Shown here piece by piece: positions 40,186 to 48,807 of a stretch of 52,204 nt of DNA; the stretch's first letter is position 1; every line of letters starts with the position of its first letter. Below the pieces are notes generated by a model. The model worked only from the letters and a program-made list of their open reading frames with translations. It was not told where the DNA came from and ran no database searches. Both the position numbers and the translations under genes were made by a program. The stretch comes from Planctomycetota bacterium (lineage in GTDB: Bacteria > Planctomycetota > JAFGQW01). Location: assembly GCA_016935485.1 (NCBI GenBank), contig JAFGQW010000368.1, positions 1-52,204 of the forward strand. The letters run 5' to 3'.

Positions 40186-41088
40186 ATGACCGGACGGACA
40201 GACCGGGCCCAGACCCGCGCCGGGATCCGGCGGCTCAAGGCGCTCCTGCCGCACGGCCTCCTGGAACGGGGGCTCGGCCTGTACGTCGGTCACCGGCGAC
40301 GACGCGCGCGGCGTCCCCGCCGCATCGCAGGCATCCTCCAGACCCGCGACTACACCGACGCGTGCGCCGCCTTCGATTCGCTCGCCGCGCTGTGCGACGT
40401 GACCCTCGTCCTGGACGACAACTCTGCCACCCCGTTCCCGTTCCGGGACCGGTGCTCGGAGTACGTCGCGCTGCGAAATCGCGCCGGCTGGAACGCCTCT
40501 GCCAACCTGACCCTGCTGTTCTATCGCGCCTGCGTCCATGCCTGCGACTGGATCGTCACCCTCGAAGACGACCTCCTCTTGTCCCACCAGGCGCAGGACC
40601 GACAGACCGTGGCCGACCGGATCGCCCGGGCCGAGAGGAGGAAGCTCGACATCGTGTTCTTCCGCTGGCGGGATCTCTGGGACACGGAGGAACGCTACCG
40701 GACCGACGGCGTGTTCGCCTGCAAGACGTTCCCGTTTCTCCGCCGCAACTGGTTCTTCGACCACGCCGTCTCCGTGGTCCCTCCCGCGCACCGGCTCCAC
40801 GCGTCCGTCTATCCGGAGAACCGGATTCCCCGCTGGGAGATCGACGGGGAAGGCGTGGTCTATCATGCCGGCTGTCTCACGCGCGAGCTTCGGCAAGCCC
40901 GCGTCGACAAGTACCGCCGGGAAGATCCCGACCACCGATTCCAGGCGGACTACGCCTACATCCTCGACGAGACCGGCCTCGAGACGCGCGCCGTTCCCGG
41001 CGAAGATCTCGAGATCCTCCGGAGGAAGTTCCAGCGCGACCGGTTCACGGCCGCCCGGGGCCCGGCCCGCGACGCCGGCGCCGGGTGA
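40186..41088 (+). CDS. Glycosyltransferase (GT-A/GT2-like)
   Basis: VTLVLDDNSATPFPFRD, CDWIVTLEDDLLLSHQ (DxD-like). Confidence 0.55.
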   Translation: MTGRTDRAQTRAGIRRLKALLPHGLLERGLGLYVGHRRRRARRPRRIAGILQTRDYTDACAAFDSLAALCDVTLVLDDNSATPFPFRDRCSEYVALRNRAGWNASANLTLLFYRACVHACDWIVTLEDDLLLSHQAQDRQTVADRIARAERRKLDIVFFRWRDLWDTEERYRTDGVFACKTFPFLRRNWFFDHAVSVVPPAHRLHASVYPENRIPRWEIDGEGVVYHAGCLTRELRQARVDKYRREDPDHRFQADYAYILDETGLETRAVPGEDLEILRRKFQRDRFTAARGPARDAGAG

Positions 41089-41160
41089 AGGCCGCGCGGT
41101 GACGGCCGCGCGCGCTCGCCGCGCGCCGCCGTTGCGGCAGGCAGCCAGCGAGACGGCCCC

Positions 41161-42993
41161 ATGGACACGCTCTTCGGCCTGATCGGCAACCGGCCGGTCG
41201 AAACGACCGCGGCGGACCGCGCGGTGGTCCGCGTGGCCGCCGCGCTGCCCATCGCCCGACCGGCCGTCTTTTCGTGCTCGGACGGTTTCGTGGCGGCCTC
41301 CCGCAAGAAGACTCACGCCTTCGCGCCGCGGCCCGCCCTCTTCCACGGCGCCGACGACGACGTGGTCGTCGCCTGCGTGGGGGACCTGCTCAACTTCGCG
41401 CCCCTGGCCGAGGAGTTGCGGCGGGACGACGGCAATCTCCCGCTTCCCGGGAGCGAGGCGGAGCTCGTCTACCGTCTGCACCGCCGGCTCGGGCTGGACG
41501 CACTCGCGCTCCTCGAGGGAAGCACGCAGGTCGCGATCTGGGAGCGCTCCCGGGCCCGCCTGACGCTGGTGGCGGACCGGCTGAACCTGCGCCCGTTCTT
41601 CTGCCACTTCGACGGCGCTTGCCTGGTGTTCGGCTCGCACCTCAAGACGCTTTTTGCCCACGGCCTCCTCGCCGCAGAGCTCGACACCGAAGGCCTCGAC
41701 GAGATGGCGACGTTCGGCGTGCCGCTCCCGCCCGACACGATGTTGCGGGGCGTCCAGACCGTGCACGGCGGCCACCTGCTGGTGCACGAGCGGGCGCCCC
41801 GGATCCGGGCGTATGTCCGGCGCGATTTCACGCCTTCCGACCAGCCCGACGCCGCGCTGATCGAGCAGTGCTTCGAGACCTTCCGGACGGCCGTCCTGGA
41901 GCGCCACGATCCCGGTCTTCAGCCCGGGGTGCTGCTGAGCGGCGGCATCGACTCGGGCAGCATCGTCGCCATCCTGCACCGGGATCGGAGCGCCCCGCGC
42001 CTCAGGACCTACTGCCTGATCGGCGCGCCGGACCGGATCGACCGCACGATGGCGCGGCGCCTGGCCCGGCGCTTTCGCACCGACCATCGCGAGCAGCTCG
42101 GCATGCCCGACCGCTGGGAGGACCTCCTGCCGGCGGCGGTCTGGTACCTGGAGGCCCCGGCGGCCGCCGGCGGCACCCTCGCGCAGCTCTGCCTGAGCCG
42201 GATGATCCACGCCGATACCGACGTCGTGTTCACCGGGGACGGCTGCGACCCGACGTGGGGCGTCTTCGGACCGTTCGGGGACCGGGAGCCCTCGCCCCCG
42301 GCGACCCGCCTGGCCGCGGATTACCGGCGCCTGCGCTCGCTCACCCGCACGATCCCCGTCGAGCAGCTCTTCCCGGCCTGCGCGGCGCAGCGCGAGCGCA
42401 CGCTCGCCAAGATCGCCGCCTGCTCGGCGAACACGGGCATCCTCTACAACGATCTGGCCAGCATCGACGGCGCGATCTTCTCCCAGGTGATGCTGTGCCG
42501 GACGATCGGCCGCCTCGCTCTCGACGCCGGCACGCCGCGGTTTCGCTTCCCCTTCTACGACAGCCGCCTGATGCGTCTGATCGACTCGCTGCCGCCCCGG
42601 CTCCGCATGGGCAGCCACCGGCCGTGGTGGGCGGCCTTCCGGCGCCGGCCGCTCACCAAGCGCGCCTTCCGTCTCGTCCTCCGGCGGCACCGGATCCTGC
42701 CGGCCGCGGCCCTGCGCCAGCCCAAGACCTGGTTGCGGGCCCCCATGGCGAGCGCGCTCCGCGGCCGTCTCCGTCCGCGGCTCGAGCGGGTGCTCACCGG
42801 CCCCGATCATCCATTGCGCGCCTACCTGGACCTCCCAGTCCTGAACCGGCTGCTCGACGAGCACCAGCGCGGGCGCACCAATCACGAGGCGCTGCTCACG
42901 TTCCTCTTGACGATGGGCCTGTGGCAGAAGATCTTCCTCGACACAAGCCCGCTCGAACGACCGCCGACGCAACTGGACGCCTGCTTGCCATGA
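41161..42993 (+). CDS. Asparagine synthase-like ATP-dependent ligase lacking the N-terminal catalytic Cys
   Basis: VLLSGGIDSGSIVAIL PP-loop; FTGDGCDPTWG; N-terminus MDTLFGLIGN instead of MCGI. Confidence 0.82.
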   Translation: MDTLFGLIGNRPVETTAADRAVVRVAAALPIARPAVFSCSDGFVAASRKKTHAFAPRPALFHGADDDVVVACVGDLLNFAPLAEELRRDDGNLPLPGSEAELVYRLHRRLGLDALALLEGSTQVAIWERSRARLTLVADRLNLRPFFCHFDGACLVFGSHLKTLFAHGLLAAELDTEGLDEMATFGVPLPPDTMLRGVQTVHGGHLLVHERAPRIRAYVRRDFTPSDQPDAALIEQCFETFRTAVLERHDPGLQPGVLLSGGIDSGSIVAILHRDRSAPRLRTYCLIGAPDRIDRTMARRLARRFRTDHREQLGMPDRWEDLLPAAVWYLEAPAAAGGTLAQLCLSRMIHADTDVVFTGDGCDPTWGVFGPFGDREPSPPATRLAADYRRLRSLTRTIPVEQLFPACAAQRERTLAKIAACSANTGILYNDLASIDGAIFSQVMLCRTIGRLALDAGTPRFRFPFYDSRLMRLIDSLPPRLRMGSHRPWWAAFRRRPLTKRAFRLVLRRHRILPAAALRQPKTWLRAPMASALRGRLRPRLERVLTGPDHPLRAYLDLPVLNRLLDEHQRGRTNHEALLTFLLTMGLWQKIFLDTSPLERPPTQLDACLP

Positions 42994-43020
42994 CGCGGGC
43001 TTCGCCCGCAGCCCACCGCC

Positions 43021-43043
43021 ATCAGCGGTCAGCGGTCAGCTTG
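43021..43043. repeat. AGCTGAC-type tandem heptamer repeat, copy 2 (inverted)
   Basis: atcagcggtcagcggtcagcttg. Confidence 0.6.
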
Positions 43044-43399
43044 CCCGGCGAAGAGGTCCGCGTACGAAGCCGGCCCGCGCAGTCCAACCGCCCGTCGTCC
43101 AGACCAGGGGCCGCTTGCGGGACAGGTTCGCCACCGGCCGTGCGACCGGCGCTCGCGATTCGACTTGCCGATCGCCGCACGCCGTGCGAAGAAGTTCGCG
43201 CTGCGCTTCTCGTCCGCGTCGAGTCGCGTTGTGGACGGACCGTAGCGCTCCTCGGATCCGCTCCGACCCTGAACCACCGTCCCGCGGCTGCTGGCCTGCA
43301 GCGTCCGGAATGCACCGCGCTCCTGGCGCCATCCGGCCCGCCGGTCATGGAGGCGCGCGAAAACCGCGGAGCTTCTCCGCGCACAGGGAGAACGTGCCG

Positions 43400-44629
43400 A
43401 TGCGGTCCTCCCGCCTGCGGGCGGTGGCCAAACAGTCGCTCGCCTGGCTCGGATCCCGGCCCTGGTCGAGAGCGCTGGGGATGGCTCTCGTCCACCGGCT
43501 GAACCGGCGGACCTTCGCTCGGCTCCGGGCCACGCCCGGCGTCCACCAGGTCCTTGTCCGCGGCAGCTTCGCCCGGGGCGACTTCGTGCCGCTGGCGAGC
43601 GATGTCGACCTCGCCCTCGTTCTGAGCCCGGCGGGCCAGCGCTTCTTCGAACAGATCCTGGCCCTCCACCGCTCCCTGCGCCAGGTGCGCCGCCGCAACC
43701 CGAGCGTTCGCGACTGGTGGCACCACCTGATTCTCACCTCCGAGCTGCCGGTGGTGGAGACGTTCAGCGACCTCTACGCAGCGCACGAGTGGCGCGACGA
43801 GAACGGCCAGCCGACCGCCCCTCGCTCGGACTGGATCGACGCCGGGCTGCGTGCCGCGGCGGCCTGGTCCCAGCTCTGTCTCTGGTCGGGGTCCGCTTTC
43901 CACGGCTTCCTCCATCCACACGAGCGGGTCCACGACTTCGAGGCGGGCGTCCGGAAGACGCTGCGGTTCGCGGATCGCCTGGGCGTGAGGGTCGCGTTGC
44001 CGTCCCGGCCCGGGGCCGGACGCCGCGAGGTGCTCGTGGCTGTCTTCCGGGCGATCGAGCAAAGCGCCGAGCGGGTCCTCGTGGGTGCGGCGGCGGCCGG
44101 CGAGAATGCAGGCGCATCCCGCTCGCCTTCGGCCCCGCCGCCCGGGATCCTCCGGACCGAGCGCGCATGCTTCGTCCTCCTCGCCGGCGGGCTCGGCGAT
44201 GCGGAGCTGAGCGACCGCTTCGCCGATCTGGCGCGCCGCGAGCTGCCCGCGGCGGCGGTCACCTACGTGCTGCCCGCGCCGGCGATTGCCATCTGGCCGT
44301 TCCCCGCCGAACCGGTCCTCTCCGGCGCTCCGCCGCCGGCGATGCCCCTGCCGCTGGCCCGCGAGATCCACCTCTTCGAGGCGCTCTTCCTCCCGAGCGC
44401 GCTCCGCCTGGCGCTCTCCTTTGCCGATGCGAACGCGCGGCTCGGCCGCGTCGTCGCCGCGCTCGAGCGGGCGCTGCATCTCTACGGCGACGGCGCGCCG
44501 CCCGGACCGCCCCTCGGAAGCGACACCCGCGCGCTCTTCGACCACGGCTCGGCGCTCTGTGCGTCGCTCCAGGAAGCGCTGCTCGCGTTCGCCGCCGCCC
44601 GGAAAGCCGGGGGGAAGGCGCCCGCATGA
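43400..44629 (+). CDS. Nucleotidyltransferase-fold protein
   Basis: VLVRGSFARGDFVPLASDVDLALVL (GSxARGD..SDxDL motif). Confidence 0.7.
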   Translation: MRSSRLRAVAKQSLAWLGSRPWSRALGMALVHRLNRRTFARLRATPGVHQVLVRGSFARGDFVPLASDVDLALVLSPAGQRFFEQILALHRSLRQVRRRNPSVRDWWHHLILTSELPVVETFSDLYAAHEWRDENGQPTAPRSDWIDAGLRAAAAWSQLCLWSGSAFHGFLHPHERVHDFEAGVRKTLRFADRLGVRVALPSRPGAGRREVLVAVFRAIEQSAERVLVGAAAAGENAGASRSPSAPPPGILRTERACFVLLAGGLGDAELSDRFADLARRELPAAAVTYVLPAPAIAIWPFPAEPVLSGAPPPAMPLPLAREIHLFEALFLPSALRLALSFADANARLGRVVAALERALHLYGDGAPPGPPLGSDTRALFDHGSALCASLQEALLAFAAARKAGGKAPA

Positions 44630-45579
44630 GCGCCGCGCACGACTACTCGCTCGTCGTGATGACCCGCAACCGCCCCGGCCCCCTCGCGCGCTGCCTCGAG
44701 TCGATCGCGCGGCTGCGCCGCGGTCCTTTGCGTCCCGAGGTCGTGGTGGTCGACGACGGCTCGGATCCCCCGGCCCGCGACGTGATCGAGCGCTTCCCGT
44801 CGCTCGAGGTCATCGCGGTCACTCAGCCCCATCGGGGCGTCGCCGCGGCCCGGAACGTCGGGCTCGCGCGCGCGCGCGGCACCTTCGTCGCCTTCATCGC
44901 CGACGACTACGTCCTGCCCGCGACCTACCTCGAGGACGTGGACGCGTTCTTCCGCGACCACCCGGACGCCGAGGTCATCACGCACCACATCGCGCCGCGG
45001 GGTCCGGCGCTGCTCCGTCCGGTCCAGCAGCTCTACCTCGATCTCGTGATCGGCCAGGAGGTGCCGCCCGGGGAGGCCGGGCCGGAAGTCGTCCGGAGCT
45101 TCACGCTGCCCGCCTCGCGGGCCGCTGTGTTCCGGCGGCGGGTCTTCGAGCGCGTGGGACTCTTCGACGAGCGTCTCCGCGTGGGCGAGGACGGCGAGCT
45201 CGCGCGGCGGCTGGCGCGCGCCGGAATCCCGGTCCACCTCTTCCTCCGCAAGCGCATCCTCCATCACGACGCGCGGACCTCGCTCGACTACTTCCGCCAG
45301 CGGATCCGCTACGGCCGGAGCTATGTCCGCGCGGGCCTCGCGGGCCCCGCGCTCCAGGACCTCTCCAGCCGCCGGTTCGCGGCCGCCATGCTCGGGCGGC
45401 TGAGGCGGCAGCTCCCGCGGTGGTGGGAGGTCTCCGGCCGCCTCGGTCTCCGGCCCCGCTTCCTCGCGCTCGCGCCGTTCCTGCTGCTGTTCCTCGCCCT
45501 GTTCTACTTCGGCGCGTTGCTGGAGTTCCGCGCGGCCCACCGCGTCCGGGAAGCGGGGAGGCGAGCGAACGGCACATGA
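44626..45579 (+). CDS. Glycosyltransferase family 2
   Basis: YSLVVMTRNRPGPLARCLESI...EVVVVDDGSD...GVAAARNVGLARARGTFVAFIADDYVLP; ATGA overlap with previous CDS. Confidence 0.88.
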   Translation: MSAAHDYSLVVMTRNRPGPLARCLESIARLRRGPLRPEVVVVDDGSDPPARDVIERFPSLEVIAVTQPHRGVAAARNVGLARARGTFVAFIADDYVLPATYLEDVDAFFRDHPDAEVITHHIAPRGPALLRPVQQLYLDLVIGQEVPPGEAGPEVVRSFTLPASRAAVFRRRVFERVGLFDERLRVGEDGELARRLARAGIPVHLFLRKRILHHDARTSLDYFRQRIRYGRSYVRAGLAGPALQDLSSRRFAAAMLGRLRRQLPRWWEVSGRLGLRPRFLALAPFLLLFLALFYFGALLEFRAAHRVREAGRRANGT

Positions 45580-45744
45580 GTTCCCCTTCCCCCCGCTTCC
45601 GGCGGGCGCGCCGCCGTACTCGTGGGCGGGCGTGACACAGCACGCGCGCACCCGGCCCGCGCCCTCGAGCAGGCTCTCGCGGCGGAGCGACCGGCGCGCC
45701 GCTGACGACGCCCGCGCTTGCTCCGGTGCGACCACCATGCTCTC

Positions 45745-47523
45745 ATGGCCCCCATGACCGTGCTGCACCCCCTGGATCTCGCCGTCATCGCCATCTACCT
45801 CGTGGGGATCCTCGCCCTGGGCATGGCCTTCCGACGTCGCGCCAGCCGCGATGCGACCAGCTACTTCCTCGCGCGGCGCTCGCTGCCGTGGTGGATCCTC
45901 GGCACCAGCATGGCGGCGACCACCTTCGCCGCCGACACGCCGCTAGCGGTCACGGGCTTCGTGCGGGACCACGGCATCTGGTTCAACTGGTTCGGCTGGC
46001 ACTACGTCCTGGGCCAGACGCTGGCGGTCTTTCTCTTCAGCCGCTTCTGGCGCCGCGCCGGGGTGCTCACCGACAATGAGCTGATCGAGCTGCGCTACGC
46101 CGGCAAGCCCGCGGCCGGACTGCGTGCGTTCAAGGCCTTCTACTTCGCCATCCTCTACAACTTCATCGTCCTGGGCTGGGTCCTCAAGGGCATGGCGACC
46201 GTCGCGGAGACGATCCTCGGGGTCGACCCCACGCTCGCGGTGCTGGCCGGCGCAAGCCTGGCGCTGGCGTACGCGCTGCTGGCCGGCTTCTGGGGCGTCG
46301 CGGTAACGGACGTCCTGCAGTTCCTGCTGGCGATGGCCGGCTCGATCCTCCTCGCCGTGATCGCCATCACCCGCATCGGGGGCATCACGGAGCTCAAGAC
46401 CCGGCTGCTGGAGTCCCCGCTCTCCACTGCCGATACGCTCGCCGTCGTTCCCGGCGGGGGCCTCGGCCTCGAGGACAACTTCTTTCGCTTCCTGGTCTTC
46501 GTCACGGTGATGTGGTGGGCGACGCACAACGCCGACGGCGGCGGCTACCTGATCCAGCGCATGGCCGCCGCCCGCAACGAGCGCGACGCCCGCGCGGCGA
46601 CGCTCTGGTACGTGATCGCGGTCAATGCCGTGCGCTACTGGCCGTGGATCCTGGCGGCGCTCGCGTCGCTGGTGCTGCTGCCGGCGTCGGCCGTGGGCGA
46701 GAACTCCGAGGCGGCCTATCCCCTTCTCATCCGCGAGCTGCTGGGACCGGGGCTGGTGGGGCTGATGCTGGTGAGCTTCCTGGCGGCCTTCATGTCCACC
46801 ATCGACACGCACTTGAACTGGGGCGCGAGCTACCTGACGAGCGACATCTATCTCCGCTTCCTGCGCCCGCAGGCCACTGCGCGCGAAACGGTCATCGTCG
46901 CCAAGTGCTGCGTGGCGGCCATGATGGTGATGGCCGCGGTGGTGGCTCACTTCCTGACCAACATCGCCACGGCGTGGCTCTTCGTCTGGGCGATGGGCGC
47001 GGGCATCGGACCGGTGCTCATCCTGCGCTGGTTCTGGTGGCGGATCAACGCCTGGAGCGAGATCGCCGCCCTCGGCTCGAGCGTGCTGATCGCGCTGGGC
47101 TTCGAGGTCGCCAGCGCCGCGCAGGCAGGCGCCGCGTACCGCCTGTTCTCGACGCCGCTCAACATCAGCGGCCTGGTCCTTGCGACCCACCACAAAGCCC
47201 TGGTCCTGGTGCCGGTGAGCGTGCTCGTCTGGCTCGCCGTGACCCTGGCGACCCGCCCCGTGCCGCCGGCCCAGCTTGCCGCGTTCTTCCGGCGGGTGCG
47301 TCCCGGCGGCGCGTGGCGACCCGTGGCGCACCGGTGCGCGGATGTCGTTCCGGACGGTCTGAACCGACACACGGTGCTGGCCTGGCTGGGCGGAGTCGCG
47401 CTGGTCTACGGCCTGCTGTTCGGCCTGGGCAAGCTGCTTCTGGGCGAAGCAGGGCCGGCCGCCCTGCTCTTCGTGCTGGCGATCGCAGGCATGGTGCCGG
47501 TCGTGAGGGAGCTCAGGAGGTGA
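45745..47523 (+). CDS. Sodium:solute symporter (SSS family)
   Basis: SYFLARRSLPWWILGTSMAATTFAADTPLAVTG; 12+ TM; STIDTHLNWGASYLTSDIY. Confidence 0.9.
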   Translation: MAPMTVLHPLDLAVIAIYLVGILALGMAFRRRASRDATSYFLARRSLPWWILGTSMAATTFAADTPLAVTGFVRDHGIWFNWFGWHYVLGQTLAVFLFSRFWRRAGVLTDNELIELRYAGKPAAGLRAFKAFYFAILYNFIVLGWVLKGMATVAETILGVDPTLAVLAGASLALAYALLAGFWGVAVTDVLQFLLAMAGSILLAVIAITRIGGITELKTRLLESPLSTADTLAVVPGGGLGLEDNFFRFLVFVTVMWWATHNADGGGYLIQRMAAARNERDARAATLWYVIAVNAVRYWPWILAALASLVLLPASAVGENSEAAYPLLIRELLGPGLVGLMLVSFLAAFMSTIDTHLNWGASYLTSDIYLRFLRPQATARETVIVAKCCVAAMMVMAAVVAHFLTNIATAWLFVWAMGAGIGPVLILRWFWWRINAWSEIAALGSSVLIALGFEVASAAQAGAAYRLFSTPLNISGLVLATHHKALVLVPVSVLVWLAVTLATRPVPPAQLAAFFRRVRPGGAWRPVAHRCADVVPDGLNRHTVLAWLGGVALVYGLLFGLGKLLLGEAGPAALLFVLAIAGMVPVVRELRR

Positions 47524-47766
47524 GATCCCGGGCTGCGCACCAGCAAGGTCCGGTGCCCCCGGACCGCGTCCGAGCAGCTCCCGACACCGCCATGCCGCCC
47601 GTTCCGAGGCGACGCCGGCACCAATGCTGCCGTCACAAGTCGCTACACAGTCAGAGGTTATCGCCCGCATTGAAACCTCCGACCCATCCGGCGGACAATT
47701 CCCGCGCGCCTCTCGAGCGGTCAAGACCCCCCGGAGGCGGCCTGTTCTTCACGCCCGAGGTCCGTC

Positions 47767-48807
47767 ATGGCTGAGCACCCCGTCCTCCTGCTGCTCGGCG
47801 CAGCGCTGTCCGTGGCGCTCGCGCTGCTGTTCTTCCGGCCGCGCCAGGGGCTGGTATTCCGCTGGATCCGGCTCAGCCGCAGCGGCCGGCAGGTCCTGAT
47901 GGAGGATGCCCTGAAGCACCTCCACGACTGCGAGTACGTGGGCCGCACCGCCACGCTCCACAGCCTGTCGGGCGCGCTCGAAACCTCGGGCCACCGGGCC
48001 GCAGACCTCGCCGCCCACCTCGAGGCCGGCGGGCTCGTCCACACCTCCGACCGCGGGCTGGAGCTCACCTCCGAAGGGCGCCGCTACGCGCTCAAGGTGA
48101 TCCGCACGCATCGGCTCTGGGAGCGGTTTCTCGCGGACCGCACCGGGCTCAGCGAGAAGGACTGGCATCGAGAGGCCGATCTGCGCGAGCACCGTCTGGG
48201 CCCCGCCGAGGTGGCGCGCCTGGCCCGGCGCCTGGGCGACCCCCGGTTCGATCCCCACGGCGACCCGATCCCGACCTCCCGCGGCGAGATCCCGCCGCGG
48301 CGCGGCCGGCCGCTGCCGGCACTGGCCGCCGGCACGGCCGCGGTCATCGTGCACGTGGAGGACGAACCCGAGGCCGTCTACGCCCAGATTCTCGCCCAGG
48401 GCCTGCACGCCGGCACCCGGATCCGGATTCTCGACGCCTCGGCCGAGCGCATCCGGCTGGAGTCCGACGGCGAGGAGCAGGTGCTCGCGCCGGTCGTCGC
48501 CGCCAACGTGTGGGCAACCCCGCTTCCGGAAGACACCGAGTTCACCGGGCCCCACGAGCGGTTGTCCGCGCTCAAGACCGGCGAAGCCGCCACGATCGTC
48601 GGCCTGGCGCGCGCGTGCCGCGGGCTCGAGCGCCGCCGCCTGCTCGACCTCGGCATCCGCCGCGGCGCCGCGGTGACGGCCGAGCTCCGGGCGCCCGGCG
48701 GGAACCCGACCGCCTACCGCGTCTGCGGGGCGATGCTCGCGCTCCGGCGCGAGCAGGCCGAGCAGATCCAGATCACCCGGAGCCCCGGCGGAGCCAAGAC
48801 CTCATGA
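47767..48807 (+). CDS. Membrane-anchored DtxR/MntR-type regulator fused to FeoA domains
   Basis: N-terminal TM; wHTH MEDALKHLHDCEYVGRTATLHSLSGAL; HRLWERFLADRTGLSEKDWHREADLREH...GDPRFDPHGDPIP; C-terminal LSALKTGEAATIVGLARACRGLERRRLLDLGIRRGAAV. Confidence 0.85.
   Translation: MAEHPVLLLLGAALSVALALLFFRPRQGLVFRWIRLSRSGRQVLMEDALKHLHDCEYVGRTATLHSLSGALETSGHRAADLAAHLEAGGLVHTSDRGLELTSEGRRYALKVIRTHRLWERFLADRTGLSEKDWHREADLREHRLGPAEVARLARRLGDPRFDPHGDPIPTSRGEIPPRRGRPLPALAAGTAAVIVHVEDEPEAVYAQILAQGLHAGTRIRILDASAERIRLESDGEEQVLAPVVAANVWATPLPEDTEFTGPHERLSALKTGEAATIVGLARACRGLERRRLLDLGIRRGAAVTAELRAPGGNPTAYRVCGAMLALRREQAEQIQITRSPGGAKTS

Noticed and set aside
39853-42972. 1039-aa minus-strand ORF
   Set aside because: Antisense shadow of DUF2330, GT and AsnB-like genes; no recognisable domain.
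43030-43100. Minus-strand peptide SYADLFAGQADR resembling the FADLFAGIGG motif of cytosine methyltransferases
   Set aside because: Too short, ends at a stop immediately, no further motifs; probably coincidence.
41161-44629. Lasso-peptide or other RiPP cluster suggested by the Cys-less AsnB homologue
   Set aside because: No B-type leader peptidase, no RRE domain and no convincing precursor ORF seen; glycan-type neighbours favour another role.
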